Below, in pieces: positions 1 through 8,573 of a DNA stretch of 64,000 nucleotides. The notes below the pieces were generated by a model, which made no database searches, had not been told where the DNA came from, and worked only from the letters and a program-made list of their open reading frames with translations. The stretch's first letter is position 1. The number at the start of each line of letters is the position of its first letter. The DNA lies in the NCBI RefSeq assembly GCF_014656475.1, contig NZ_BNCM01000008.1, positions 113,477 to 177,476 of the forward strand, written 5' to 3'. Source of the DNA: Sinomonas cellulolyticus. GTDB lineage: Bacteria; Actinomycetota; Actinomycetes; Actinomycetales; Micrococcaceae. A program made the translations under genes and the position numbers.

Positions 1-319
1 CCGGGTTGGCCGTGTTGACGTAGAGCTGCGCCTTCGGCTGCGCGGTGGTGCCCGTGGACTTGGCGGCCCACGCGAGCTGGTCCGCCAGGCAGGGGTTGGT
101 TGTGGTGGCGAGCCCGTCATTGACGCCGACGATGCCGAACGCCTGGCCCGCGGGATAGGCCTTGCCGCACTGGGGCCAGGAGATGTCCGCGCCGAGGGTC
201 GAACCTGAACCGGACCCGGACCCGCCGCCCTTCCCGCCCGACGGTGCGGCGAGCGCGGGTTGGGCCGCGAAGGCAGCGAAGACGAGGGTCAGGGCGATGG
301 CGGCCGCGGTGCGTCTCAT
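1..319 (-). CDS. Secreted protein, N-terminal part only (cut by window edge)
   Basis: The reading frame is open from an ATG at 319 down to base 1, so only about 106 residues are visible and the C-terminus lies outside the window. Residues 1-25 form a classical signal peptide (MRRT, then a long Ala/Leu/Val stretch ending in ALA-AP). A Gly/Ser-rich linker follows, then a mature domain beginning LGADISWPQCGKAYP and containing FGIVGVNDGLATTTNPC. The ISWPQCG...FGIVGVN pattern resembles secreted actinobacterial proteins of glycoside-hydrolase-25/DUF1906-like TIM-barrel type, so a cell-wall-directed hydrolase is possible; this is inference from a fragment. Two cysteines in the visible part could form a disulfide. 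Confidence 0.8.
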   Translation of the reverse strand, partial: MRRTAAAIALTLVFAAFAAQPALAAPSGGKGGGSGSGSGSTLGADISWPQCGKAYPAGQAFGIVGVNDGLATTTNPCLADQLAWAAKSTGTTAQPKAQLYVNTANP

Positions 320-393
320 ACGGGTCAGTATTGTTCACTGCTTCGGGCGCCCGCCACGCCCTCAGGGATGAAGTCCCCGAATGGCCCGGGGCA

Positions 394-768
394 TCAGTCC
401 TGGTGGAGCCGGATGATGTTCCCGCACGTGTCCTCGAAGTCGACCATGACGCCCGAGGGATCCTCCGTGGGCTCTCCACGGAAGACGACGCCGTCGGCGG
501 TCAGCCTCTCGTAGTCCGCCCGCACATCCGGCGACCCGAGGACGATGGCCGGCAGCCCGGCGTCGTACACGCCCTTCCGGTACGCCTCAGCCACCGGGTT
601 CCCGCTCGGCTCGAGCAGCAGCCCCACCCCGCCCGAATCCGGTGACGACACGATGAACAGGCTTGCCTCGGGCATCGCGAGCAACGTGTCGAAACCGAGC
701 GTCTCCGTGTAGAAGGCGTGCGCCGCGGCCGGGTCGATGACGTGGATGGAGCACATCTTGATCCTCAT
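394..768 (-). CDS. VOC (glyoxalase/bleomycin-resistance) family protein
   Basis: This is a single-domain vicinal-oxygen-chelate protein of about 124 residues. The N-terminal strand ([20 protein letters not shown]) and the C-terminal segment ([18 protein letters not shown]) are the usual beginning and end of the paired beta-alpha-beta-beta-beta modules. The Glu/His metal ligands of true glyoxalase I are not all evident, so a lyase activity is not claimed; many such proteins are uncharacterised or bind drugs. The start is uncertain: a GTG at 774, ATG at 768 and ATG at 756 are in frame and none has a strong ribosome-binding site. The ATG at 768 was chosen. It stands alone, divergent from the PLP enzyme to its right. 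Confidence 0.8.
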   Translation of the reverse strand: MRIKMCSIHVIDPAAAHAFYTETLGFDTLLAMPEASLFIVSSPDSGGVGLLLEPSGNPVAEAYRKGVYDAGLPAIVLGSPDVRADYERLTADGVVFRGEPTEDPSGVMVDFEDTCGNIIRLHQD

Positions 769-904
769 GCGCACAGCCTACGGCCGGCCTCGGACAGCGC
801 ACGACGGCGGGCGGCGCCTTATTCTGCGGCCGCTCGCCGGACGGCGGCCGCCGCCACCGTTGCCTAAGCTGGTCGGGCCAGCCGAGTCCGACCCGAGGAA
901 GCCC

Positions 905-2005
905 ATGACTGCCGTCCCGCCCGAGATCGACACGCCCGACATCCTTGTGGACCGCGACATCCTCGAGCGGAACATCGCACGTATGGCGGAGGCGGTCGCG
1001 GCCAAGGGACTCGCCCTGCGTCCGCACGCCAAGACGCACAAGATCCCCGAGATCGCGGACCTCCAGCTCGCGGCGGGTGCCGGGGGGCTGACCGTGGCGA
1101 CGATCGGCGAGGCCGAGGTGTTCGCCGAGCGCGGCGTGGCAGACCTCTTCATCGCGTACCCGCTGTGGGTCGGGCCCCGCGAGGCGGAGCGGCTGCGCCG
1201 CCTCTCCGGGACGGCACGGATCGCGGTCGGGACGGACTCCGCCGAGGGCGCCCTTCAGATGGGTGCGAGCCTCGGCGACGCGGCTGCCGGCATCGAGGTG
1301 CTCGTCGAGATCGACAGCGGCCACCACCGCAGCGGCGTCGCGCCCGGCCAGGCCGTGGGAGTGGCGCGGGCCGCGGCGGAGGCCGGGCTCTCCGTGGCGG
1401 GAGTCTTCACGTTCCCCGGGCATTCCTACGCCCCGGGGATGCCGGCGGAGGCCGCGGCCCAGGAGCAGCGCGCCCTCGCCGAGGCCGCCGAGCGGCTCGC
1501 GCAGGCAGGGTTCGAGGTGACCCGGGTGAGCGGCGGCTCCACGCCGAGCGCCCTCCTCACGGAGCCAGGCGACACCACGGAGGTGCGGCCCGGAGTGTAC
1601 GTGTTCGGCGACGCGCAGCAGCTCGAGCTCGGCCGGTGCGCGCCGGAGGAGATCGCACTGACGGTCGCCGCGACCGTCGTGAGCCGCCACGAAGGCTCAG
1701 AGGAGATCCCCCGGCGCATCGTCCTCGACGCAGGCTCCAAAGTGCTCGGCGGGGACAGGCCCGCGTGGACCACGGGATTCGGCAGGCTCCTCGACCTTCC
1801 CGACGCGAGGATCACGGCCCTGTCCGAGCACCACGCGACCGTCGTCGTCCCGGACGGGGATCCCCTGCCCGCCCTGGGCGAGCGCGTGCGCGTGGTGCCG
1901 AACCACGTATGCGTGGCGGTGAACCTCGTTGACGACGTCGCCGTGGTGCGCGGGGGCGAGGTCGTGGGCCGGTGGAAGGTGGCGGCCCGCGGCCGGAACC
2001 GGTAG
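905..2005 (+). CDS. D-threonine aldolase / D-serine dehydratase family PLP enzyme
   Basis: This is a fold-type III (alanine-racemase-like) PLP enzyme of 366 residues acting on D-amino acids, for example D-threonine to glycine and acetaldehyde, or D-serine deamination. RPHAKTHK carries the predicted Schiff-base lysine (K43). The C-terminal domain contains [10 protein letters not shown], whose His and Cys match the metal-ligand pair of the D-serine dehydratase/D-threonine aldolase group. The start was placed at ATG 905, preceded by GAGGAAG, because residues upstream of it in the open frame lack domain homology. Aldolase and dehydratase cannot be separated from sequence alone. No operon partner is apparent. 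Confidence 0.85.
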   Translation: MTAVPPEIDTPDILVDRDILERNIARMAEAVAAKGLALRPHAKTHKIPEIADLQLAAGAGGLTVATIGEAEVFAERGVADLFIAYPLWVGPREAERLRRLSGTARIAVGTDSAEGALQMGASLGDAAAGIEVLVEIDSGHHRSGVAPGQAVGVARAAAEAGLSVAGVFTFPGHSYAPGMPAEAAAQEQRALAEAAERLAQAGFEVTRVSGGSTPSALLTEPGDTTEVRPGVYVFGDAQQLELGRCAPEEIALTVAATVVSRHEGSEEIPRRIVLDAGSKVLGGDRPAWTTGFGRLLDLPDARITALSEHHATVVVPDGDPLPALGERVRVVPNHVCVAVNLVDDVAVVRGGEVVGRWKVAARGRNR

Positions 2006-2038
2006 GCGGGGCAGCGCCGGCCGATCAGTCCCGGCCGA

Positions 2039-2410
2039 TCAGTCCCGGCCGGGACGCACCACGAGGACGGGGCACGCGGCGTGGTGTGTGAGCTGCGACG
2101 AGACCGAGCCGAGGAGCAGGCCGGCAAAGCCGCCGCGCCCGCGTGAGCCCACAACCAGCAGGTCCGCCTCGTGGGAGGCCTCGGCGAGCGCCTGGGCAGC
2201 ATGCCCATGGACCACCTCGAAGGCCACCGGCACCCCGGCGGCGCCGAGCCGGGAGGCTTCCTCGGTCTGGACCTGCTCGGCATCCTTGCGGTACTCGTCG
2301 TAGTCGGGCTCGGCGCCGGCCGCGTCGCCCAGCGCCGGATAGTGCCAGGCGGTGATCACCCGGCGCCCGGGGAGGGGTCTCGTCGCCCACGGTTCCATGG
2401 AAGAGGTCAT
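2039..2410 (-). CDS. Universal stress protein (UspA family), N-terminally shortened
   Basis: The 123-residue product keeps the C-terminal Usp half. [19 protein letters not shown] fits the G-2x-G-9x-G(S) ATP-binding motif, and the domain ends with the typical strand CPVLVVRP. The usual first strand and helix (VGVDGS-type start, roughly 30 residues) are missing; the protein opens [17 protein letters not shown] and then enters family-like sequence at ITAWHYPAL. The start ATG at 2410 overlaps the stop of the TauE gene as ATGA, which supports this start and co-translation. It is probably an ATP-binding stress protein or a decaying copy; loss of strand beta-1 makes full function doubtful. Confidence 0.75.
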   Translation of the reverse strand: MTSSMEPWATRPLPGRRVITAWHYPALGDAAGAEPDYDEYRKDAEQVQTEEASRLGAAGVPVAFEVVHGHAAQALAEASHEADLLVVGSRGRGGFAGLLLGSVSSQLTHHAACPVLVVRPGRD

Positions 2411-3171
2411 CGCACGAGCGCCTGGACTGCGACGTAGACGGCGACCACGAGGACGAGCACCGCGAATCCGCGCTTGAGCACAGGCTCGGGAAGCCTGCGT
2501 CCCAAGCGCCCGGCGATCAGGGATGCGGCCATCGCCGCGACGGCGAACGCGCCGACCACCATCCAGTCGAAGTGCATCTCGCCCGCGTGGGCCGCAAGGC
2601 CAGCGAGGGAGTTGATGACGATGATCACGAGCGACGTGCCGACTGTCAGGGCCATCGGGAGGCCGAGCACGAGGGCGAGGGCAGGCACGATGAGGAACCC
2701 TCCCCCGACGCCGAGCAGCCCGGTGAGGAAGCCCACGACCACCCCCGTGAGAATGGCCTTGGGGAGGCAGCTGCGCCACTCCACCCCGCCGTCGGGCAGG
2801 GCGCAGGAGCCGCCCACGGCCTCGGTCGTGCGCAGCATGCGGATCGCGGCGACGACCATGATGGCGGCGAACACGAGCAGGAGGATCCGCTGGTCGAGCA
2901 TCCGGTTGACTGCGGCTCCGAGGTACGCGGTGAGCGTGCCGGCCGCACCGATGACCACCGCGAGGCGCCAGTTGACCCCCCTGCGCACGCGGGGCAGGAC
3001 GGCGACTGCGGAGGAGGCGCCGACCACCACGAGGGAGCCGGGTATGGCCGCGGCGAGCGGAAGGCCGACGCCGTAGACGAGCGCCGGGACGGCGAGGATG
3101 GAGCCGCCGCCGCCCACGAGGCCGAGCAGCCCGCCGACGATGGCGCCGAATGCCAGAGCGGGGAGGATCAT
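2407..3171 (-). CDS. TSUP-family membrane exporter (TauE/SafE)
   Basis: This is an integral membrane protein of 254 residues with about eight hydrophobic segments. It carries the glycine-rich repeats [17 protein letters not shown] near the N-terminus and [14 protein letters not shown] in the second half, the duplicated signature of the TauE/SafE (TSUP) family, which moves sulfite, sulfoacetate or related sulfur anions. The start at 3171 ([14 protein letters not shown]) places the first glycine motif just after the N-terminus. Downstream of a sulfide:quinone oxidoreductase, it most likely exports sulfite or thiosulfate formed from sulfide; that role is inferred from context. The next gene overlaps its stop by 4 bp. 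Confidence 0.9.
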   Translation of the reverse strand: MILPALAFGAIVGGLLGLVGGGGSILAVPALVYGVGLPLAAAIPGSLVVVGASSAVAVLPRVRRGVNWRLAVVIGAAGTLTAYLGAAVNRMLDQRILLLVFAAIMVVAAIRMLRTTEAVGGSCALPDGGVEWRSCLPKAILTGVVVGFLTGLLGVGGGFLIVPALALVLGLPMALTVGTSLVIIVINSLAGLAAHAGEMHFDWMVVGAFAVAAMAASLIAGRLGRRLPEPVLKRGFAVLVLVVAVYVAVQALVR

Positions 3172-3262
3172 CGGGTGCTGGCCGCCTTCCGGTGCGGTGT
3201 GGGTGTGTCCGTCATAGCTTCCTTCGTGGTGAGGGGGTCGTCGGCTCGCCGGCGGCGGCAGT

Positions 3263-3302
3263 GAGCGCACGACGGCGGGTGGCCGCCCGCCGTCGTGCGC
3301 TC
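3263..3302. terminator. 17-bp perfect stem-loop between sqr and tauE
   Basis: GAGCGCACGACGGCGGG is followed after 6 nt by its exact complement. There is no clear U-tract, so it may be an intrinsic terminator or attenuator between two co-oriented genes. The same core GACGACGGCGGG recurs in other intergenic hairpins of the window. Confidence 0.7.
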
Positions 3303-3312
3303 GCGCTGCGTG

Positions 3313-4509
3313 TCACGCCCTCCCGGGGAGGATGAGCCGCCAGTACATGAACGGCAGGACGTAGCGCTTGAGGAGCCACATGTCCCACCGCTCGTGGGTG
3401 GTATCGATGAGCGGGATGCTCGGGGCAGGCTGGAGCGTGTAGTCGAACTCGGCGAGCAGCATGCGGTTGCGTGCGGTGGTGAGCGGGCACGAGCCGTACC
3501 CGCTGTAGCGGGCCTCGGCGGCCTCACCTTCCATCACGGACAGCAGGTTCTGGACCAGCACGGGGGCCTGCTTGCGGATCGCGGCGCCCGTCTTCGAGTT
3601 CGGGGTCGAGCCGGCATCACCGAGCGCGAACACGTTCGGATAGCGGGTGTGCTGGAGGGTGTGCTTGTCCACCTCGACGTAGCCTGCGGGGTTGCTGGGG
3701 TCCGCCAGGTCGGTCGCCTTGAGCCAGTCGGGCGCGCACTGCGGGGGCACGGCGTGCAGCATGTCGTAGTGCAGCGTCTCCTGCGTGCCGGAGGCGTGGT
3801 CGGTGATGACCGCCTCCTGCGCCGCCGGATCCACGGAGGTCATCTCGCTGTTCTTGCGGACCTCGATGCCGTACTTGGCCACGACCCTCTCGAGCTCGTC
3901 GGCGAACACCTTCACGCCGAACATCCCAGGGGTCGGGAGCACCATCACGATCCGGATGTCGTCGAGCACCCCCTGCTCGCGCCAGTAGTCGGCGGCGAGG
4001 TAGGCGATCTTCTGCGGGGCACCGGCGCACTTGATCGGGCCCGACGGCATGGTGAACATGGCTGTGCCGGACCGCATGCTCCGGATGAGCTCCCAGGTCT
4101 TGGGCGCGAGGTCGTACCGGAAGTTGCTGGACGCTGCGGGAGATTCGACGGCCTCGGCCATTCCGGGGATCTTGTCCCAGTCCAGCTGAATCCCGGGGGA
4201 CACGACGAGGTAGTCGTAGCTGATCTCGGCCCCGGCCGCCGTGGTGACCACCTGGGCCTCGGGGTCGATGTGGTTCGCGGCGTCGCGGATCCACGCCACG
4301 CCGCGCGGCATGACCGACGCCTGGTCCCGCACGGACTCCTTCTGCGGCGCCCGGCCTCCGCCGACCAGAGTCCAGAGGGGCTGGTAGTAGTGCTTGTCAC
4401 TGGGCTCGAGGACGGCGATGTCGTTCTGGCCGGCATGGCGCAGCCGCGAGGCCACGCTCAGCCCGGCGTTGCCGCCGCCGATGATCAGGATCTTGTGGTG
4501 GATGCCCAT
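3313..4509 (-). CDS. sqr: Sulfide:quinone oxidoreductase, type II-like
   Basis: This is a 398-residue FAD protein that oxidises sulfide to persulfide or polysulfide and passes electrons to the quinone pool. It starts with the FAD dinucleotide motif ILIIGGGNAGLSVASRL and has YDYLVVSPGIQLDW and FALGDAGSTPNSKTG as further FAD-fold landmarks. Two cysteines stand where type II (mitochondrial SQOR-like) enzymes have their redox pair: C161 in KCAGAPQK and C341 in SCPLTTARNR, 180 residues apart. The start at 4509 is preceded by GAAAGG and puts the FAD motif at residue 7. It is transcribed toward the TauE exporter, with a CsoR/CstR-like operator upstream, so a sulfide or persulfide detoxification unit is likely. 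Confidence 0.92.
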   Translation of the reverse strand: MGIHHKILIIGGGNAGLSVASRLRHAGQNDIAVLEPSDKHYYQPLWTLVGGGRAPQKESVRDQASVMPRGVAWIRDAANHIDPEAQVVTTAAGAEISYDYLVVSPGIQLDWDKIPGMAEAVESPAASSNFRYDLAPKTWELIRSMRSGTAMFTMPSGPIKCAGAPQKIAYLAADYWREQGVLDDIRIVMVLPTPGMFGVKVFADELERVVAKYGIEVRKNSEMTSVDPAAQEAVITDHASGTQETLHYDMLHAVPPQCAPDWLKATDLADPSNPAGYVEVDKHTLQHTRYPNVFALGDAGSTPNSKTGAAIRKQAPVLVQNLLSVMEGEAAEARYSGYGSCPLTTARNRMLLAEFDYTLQPAPSIPLIDTTHERWDMWLLKRYVLPFMYWRLILPGRA

Positions 4510-4574
4510 CGCTGCGATGCCTTTCGTCAAGGGCCGCCGCTCCCGTGGAATCTGCAGAGGCCTCACCTACAACA

Positions 4575-4590
4575 ATACCCAGGGGGGTAT
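4575..4590. promoter_or_regulatory. CsoR/CstR-like operator upstream of sqr
   Basis: ATACCCAGGGGGGTAT is an ATACCC/GGGTAT dyad with a G-tract, the form bound by copper (CsoR) or persulfide (CstR) sensors. It lies 66 bp upstream of the sqr start in the divergent region. No csoR/cstR gene is in the window. Confidence 0.6.
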
Positions 4591-4631
4591 CTGAGCTCAA
4601 GTGCTCCCGACCGGGCACCGGTCCGGGGAAG

Positions 4632-4645
4632 TGGACCTAGGTCCA
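4632..4645. promoter_or_regulatory. Perfect 14-bp palindrome upstream of the serine hydrolase
   Basis: TGGACCTAGGTCCA is an exact palindrome 73 bp before the lipoprotein start and just upstream of a possible -10 (TACCGT). It resembles the GG-CC dyads bound by NarL/FixJ (DosR-type) regulators, but the assignment is a guess. A near-copy lies at 11999-12016. Confidence 0.45.
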
Positions 4646-4717
4646 TGTCCCCGGGGCTCCCTACCGTGGAGAATCGGTCTGGGCGCGCCGGCGCCCGGAC
4701 AACCGGAAGGCAGGGCC

Positions 4718-6037
4718 ATGGAGCGTAGGTGGGTTGCGGGCGGGGTAGCTGTGGCGTTGGCACTGGCCTTGGGCGGCTGCTCCTCGGCCCAGCCCACGGC
4801 CTCGGCGAGCGGCACGGGGAGCGGCGCCCCGCCGTCGTCCACGGCCGGAACGGCATCCGCCTCGGCCGGGGGCGGCGCGTGCGTCGCGGACCCGCACGCG
4901 GTGGCAACCCGCACGCTCCCTGCCGCGGCGACCGGTCCCATGCCCTCGGCCACCGCAGAAGCGCTCGAGAAGGCCGCGCGTGAGGGCCTCGCCAATGCCT
5001 CCGCCGAGGGAGCGATCATGGCCGTCCGCACTCCGCAGGGCACGTGGACCAAAGCACTGGGACTCGCGGACAAGGCCACCGACACGCCGATGACGGACAC
5101 GATGTACTCGCGCGTCGGCTCCGTGACCAAGACCTTCACCGGCACGCTCATCCTGCAGCTCGTCCAGCAGGGCAAGCTGTCCCTCGAGGACCCCATCGGC
5201 AAGTACTTCCCCAGCATCCCCAGAGGCAATGACGTCACGGTCCGCATGCTGCTGGACATGACGAGCGGGATCGCCAGCTACTCCCTCGACGAGTCGTTCC
5301 AGCACGAGATCTTCACCAACCCCTCGAAGCAGTGGAACCCGGACGACCTCATCGCGATCGGCCTCGCACTCCCGCGCCCGTTCGAGCCGGGCGCGAAGTT
5401 CGACTACTCGAACACCAACACGCTCATCCTCGGCCGGCTCATCGAGAAGCTCACGGACATGTCCTACGCCGAGGCCCTCACGCGGCGCATCGCAGACCCG
5501 CTGCACCTCACCGGCACCTCGATGCCCGGTCCGGACGGCGCGCTGCCCTCGCCGCACCCGACGGGCCTCACCCTCCAAGGGCTGCCGGAGGGGCAGAGGA
5601 CGCCCCAGGACGCGACCGCGTGGAACCCCTCCTGGGGCTGGTCCGCCGGGGCACTGACCTCCACGGCGGCGGACCTGCTCGTGTACGGCCGCGCGCTCGG
5701 CACGGGGCAGGGCCTGCTCGACGAGAAGACGCAGGCCCTCCGGTACGCCTCAATCCCCGGGCCGGCGGGGTACGGGCTCGCCGTGGGCTGCATCGACGGC
5801 TGGTTCGGCCACACAGGCGAGATCCCCGGCTTCAACGCGGCCCTGTACTACGACACGCGCTCCGACACGACGGTCGCCATCATGGTCAACAGCGACATCC
5901 CCTCCGGCGACTGCACCCAGTCGCCCACCCTCCCTGACAACCCGAAGCAGCTGCCGTGCGTCGATCCGGCTGGCCGCATCCTCGTCTCGCTGTCCGCAGC
6001 GCTGGGGCACGAGTTCAAGCCGAATCCCAAGTCGTGA
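4718..6037 (+). CDS. Lipoprotein serine hydrolase (beta-lactamase / DD-peptidase class C fold)
   Basis: This is a 439-residue exported protein. An N-terminal signal ends in a lipobox (ALALGGC), so it is probably anchored to the outer face of the membrane, followed by a low-complexity Ala/Ser/Gly linker to about residue 60. The catalytic fold has SVTK (SxxK serine nucleophile), YSN (YxN) in FDYSNTNTLILG and HTG in WFGHTGEIPGF, the three motifs of class C beta-lactamase-related enzymes. Substrates in this family include D-Ala-D-Ala peptides, D-amino-acid esters and other esters, and cannot be told from sequence. The start was set at the ATG that begins the signal peptide; upstream in-frame codons are non-homologous. 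Confidence 0.9.
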   Translation: MERRWVAGGVAVALALALGGCSSAQPTASASGTGSGAPPSSTAGTASASAGGGACVADPHAVATRTLPAAATGPMPSATAEALEKAAREGLANASAEGAIMAVRTPQGTWTKALGLADKATDTPMTDTMYSRVGSVTKTFTGTLILQLVQQGKLSLEDPIGKYFPSIPRGNDVTVRMLLDMTSGIASYSLDESFQHEIFTNPSKQWNPDDLIAIGLALPRPFEPGAKFDYSNTNTLILGRLIEKLTDMSYAEALTRRIADPLHLTGTSMPGPDGALPSPHPTGLTLQGLPEGQRTPQDATAWNPSWGWSAGALTSTAADLLVYGRALGTGQGLLDEKTQALRYASIPGPAGYGLAVGCIDGWFGHTGEIPGFNAALYYDTRSDTTVAIMVNSDIPSGDCTQSPTLPDNPKQLPCVDPAGRILVSLSAALGHEFKPNPKS

Positions 6038-6103
6038 GCGGGGCGACAGGGACGTGACGCCGGGACGCAGGGACGTGACCCCGTGACGGCGGGGGTGCCT
6101 CCT

Positions 6104-7876
6104 ATGATCGGGGACATGCAGTCGGCAGTGCGGCAGTCGCCGCTCGTGCGCTCGTTCCGGCGGTCCCTGGCAGCCCTGGGTGCGGCTGGCCTGCTTCTTA
6201 CCCTGCTGCTCGGGGCGCTCATGCCCTGGAGTGAGCCCGGAGGCGCGATGCTCCTGATGCTGCCGGCGGTGTTCCTCGTATACCTCGGCACGGGTCTCCT
6301 CGCGTGGCAGCGCCGGCCCAGCAACGCCATGGGCACGCTGATCGTCGGGGCAGGCGGAACGATGTACCTGGGCAATCTGGTCAACACCGATGTCCCGGCC
6401 TTCCAGACAGTCGGGGTGGTCTGCTCCACGCTCCTGCTCGCGGCCGTGGTCCACCTCCTGCATGCCTTTCCCTCGGGCGGGCTGCACGGCCGCACCTCGG
6501 TGGCCACCGTGGTCGCGGGCTATGCAGTCGCACTCGTGCTCCAGGCCCCGCAGTACCTCTTCGACCCGCGGAGCCCGGCGCCCTGGCTCGCCATCGCCGA
6601 CCTCCCGGGTGCCGCATCAGCGGGCGGGGCCGTGCAGCGCGCCGCTGGGGCCCTTGTCATGATCGCCACTGCCGCCCTGCTCGCACGGCGCTGGGTCCAG
6701 GCACCCCCGCGGCAGCGCCGCGTGCTCGGGCCGGTCTACGCGTACGGACTGCTCGCCGTGCTGTTCATCCCCTTCAGCTCGGCCCTCCTCGAAGGCCTCC
6801 TGCAGTTCCCTGCCACGGTCCGCGGGGTCCTCCAGTTCGCCGTGCTCGGCGGGATTCCCATTGCCTTCGCCCTCGGGGTGCTCCTGGGCGGGTTCGCACG
6901 GAGCGGCGAGGTCGAGGAACTCGGCGCATGGCTGGGGCTCTCGGGCGGGGGCCGGCCCGGCGTCGCCGCGGCCCTCGCCGCGACCCTCGGCGACCCGTCA
7001 CTGCGTCTGTCCTACTGGGTCCCGGAGCGGGAACTGTTCGTGGACGCCCAGGGCCGCCCGGTCCGCGACGGTCCCGGTGCACCGCAGCCGCCCGGCCGCA
7101 ACGCCGTCCGCATCGACGTCAACGGCGCCCCCGTCGGAGGCATCACCTACGACTCATCCCTCATCGGCGACCCGGAACTCGTGCTGACCGCGGGGCGCGT
7201 GGTGGCGATCGCCGTCGACCGCGAGCGCCTCACCGCCGACCTCCGGGCGAGCCACGTGGAGCTGCAGCGCTCCCGAGAGCGGCTGGTCAAGGCGATCGAC
7301 TCGGAGCGGCGCCGCATCGCCCAGGACCTCCACGACGGCATCCAGATGCGGCTCGTGCTCCTGGCACTCGAGGCGCAGCGGGTGGGCACTGCCCCGGCAG
7401 GGGAGGTCGCTTCCCGTGCCTCTGCGCTGCGTGAGGAGATCGACGCCGCGGCAGCGGACCTGCGGCAGCTCGTGCACGCCGTCATGCCCGCCGGTCTCGT
7501 CGAGCGGGGCCTCTGGGCCGCGATCGAAGACCTCACCGACCGCATGCCCATCCCGACCCGCGTCGACATGACGCCCGTCACCGGCCGCCGCGCACTCCCC
7601 CAGTCCGTGGAGAGCACAGCGTACTTCGTGGTGGCCGAAGCCCTGGCCAACACCGTCAAGCACGCCGCGGCTGACTCCGCGGCCGTACGCCTGGACCTGG
7701 ACGGCGGAGTGCTGCGGATCGAGGTGCACGACGACGGTCTGGGCGCCGCCGCGGCGAACGGCGGCGCCGGGCTGCGCGGCCTCGCCGACCGGGTCGACGT
7801 CCTGGCCGGACGGCTCGAGCTCACGAGTGAGCCGGGCTGCGGCACCCATGTGAAGGTGGAGCTCCCATGCGCGTAG
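6104..7876 (+). CDS. Membrane sensor histidine kinase (HisKA_3 / NarL-type)
   Basis: The N-terminal half has about seven hydrophobic segments in the membrane. A cytoplasmic linker leads to a HisKA_3 dimerisation region with the phospho-acceptor box RRRIAQDLHDG (His in LHDG). A HATPase_c domain follows, with an N-box-like ALANTVKHA and GAGLRGLADRVDVLAG as the G-box. It pairs with the response regulator immediately downstream, with a 10-bp overlap. The signal is unknown; the neighbouring lipoprotein hydrolase and the ars operon are separate units. The start is uncertain among GTG 6083, ATG 6104 and ATG 6116; 6104 has a G-rich stretch at a reasonable distance. Confidence 0.9.
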   Translation: MIGDMQSAVRQSPLVRSFRRSLAALGAAGLLLTLLLGALMPWSEPGGAMLLMLPAVFLVYLGTGLLAWQRRPSNAMGTLIVGAGGTMYLGNLVNTDVPAFQTVGVVCSTLLLAAVVHLLHAFPSGGLHGRTSVATVVAGYAVALVLQAPQYLFDPRSPAPWLAIADLPGAASAGGAVQRAAGALVMIATAALLARRWVQAPPRQRRVLGPVYAYGLLAVLFIPFSSALLEGLLQFPATVRGVLQFAVLGGIPIAFALGVLLGGFARSGEVEELGAWLGLSGGGRPGVAAALAATLGDPSLRLSYWVPERELFVDAQGRPVRDGPGAPQPPGRNAVRIDVNGAPVGGITYDSSLIGDPELVLTAGRVVAIAVDRERLTADLRASHVELQRSRERLVKAIDSERRRIAQDLHDGIQMRLVLLALEAQRVGTAPAGEVASRASALREEIDAAAADLRQLVHAVMPAGLVERGLWAAIEDLTDRMPIPTRVDMTPVTGRRALPQSVESTAYFVVAEALANTVKHAAADSAAVRLDLDGGVLRIEVHDDGLGAAAANGGAGLRGLADRVDVLAGRLELTSEPGCGTHVKVELPCA

Positions 7877-8517
7877 TCATCGGCGAAGACGAGGCCCTGC
7901 TGCGGCGCGGGCTGCAGCTCGTGCTGGAGGATGCAGGGATGGACGTGGTCGCCGCGGCTCCGGATGCGGAGGCCCTCGAGCGCGCCGTCGACGAGCACCT
8001 TCCCGACCTCGTGGTCACGGACATCCGGATGCCCCCGACCCACACCGACGAGGGACTCCTCGCGGCGCTGCGGATCCGCGAGGCGCACGAGGCGACGGCC
8101 GTCGTCGTGCTCTCCCAGCACGTCCAGCGGAGGTACGCCCGCGAGCTCCTCGCCTCTCCCGGCGGCCGGGTGGGCTACCTGCTCAAGCAGCGGATCGCGA
8201 ACGTTGACGCCTTCGTCGCAGACCTCCGCAACGTCGCCGCCGGCGGTACCGCGCTGGACCCGGACGTCGTGTCCGTCATGCTCGCCCGGGCCAAGCACTC
8301 GGACAGCGCCGTCCAGGCCCTCACCCCCCGCCAGCAGGAGGTGCTCGCGCTCATGGCCGAGGGGAAGAGCAACGCTCGGATCGCCGCCGAGCTGTTCCTG
8401 AGCGAGAAGGCGGTCGTGGCGCACACCTCGAACATCTACGACGCCCTGCGGCTGCCCGTCGACGCCGACTCGCACCGGCGGGTGCTCGCCGTGATGCAGT
8501 ACCTGTCCCAGGACTGA
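7867..8517 (+). CDS. LuxR/NarL-family response regulator
   Basis: This 216-residue protein has a receiver domain at residues 1-120 with acidic residues GEDE near the N-terminus, the phospho-acceptor D52 in VVTDIRMP, and a conserved lysine in LLKQR. The C-terminal LuxR-type helix-turn-helix reads LTPRQQEVLALMAEGKSNARIAAELFLSEKAV in segments typical of GerE domains. It overlaps the 3' end of the kinase gene, so the two form a NarL-type two-component system. Its targets are unknown; the GG-CC palindromes upstream of two nearby genes are possible candidates only. Confidence 0.92.
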   Translation: MRVVIGEDEALLRRGLQLVLEDAGMDVVAAAPDAEALERAVDEHLPDLVVTDIRMPPTHTDEGLLAALRIREAHEATAVVVLSQHVQRRYARELLASPGGRVGYLLKQRIANVDAFVADLRNVAAGGTALDPDVVSVMLARAKHSDSAVQALTPRQQEVLALMAEGKSNARIAAELFLSEKAVVAHTSNIYDALRLPVDADSHRRVLAVMQYLSQD

Positions 8518-8551
8518 CCAGCCTCCTTGCGGCGGACATCGGGGTATGCGA

Positions 8552-8571
8552 ATATGCACAGGTGTCTATAT
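8552..8571. promoter_or_regulatory. Candidate ArsR operator
   Basis: ATATGCACAGGTGTCTATAT is a 20-bp imperfect dyad (ATAT-gc-ACA-gg-TGT-ct-ATAT) ending two bases before the chosen arsR ATG. This is the usual form and position of an autoregulatory SmtB/ArsR site, and it disfavours the GTG start at 8562, which would lie inside it. Confidence 0.55.
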
Positions 8572-8573
8572 CG

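Noticed and set aside
587..1690. 367-codon open frame on the minus strand
   Set aside because: Antisense to the D-threonine-aldolase-type gene; Arg/Gly/His-rich, no domain.
2407..2779. Longer UspA beginning upstream within tauE
   Set aside because: The longer frame runs antiparallel to no homologous sequence and crosses tauE codons; the ATGA overlap gives a better start.
3295..4728. 477-codon open frame on the plus strand
   Set aside because: Antisense shadow of the sulfide:quinone oxidoreductase gene.
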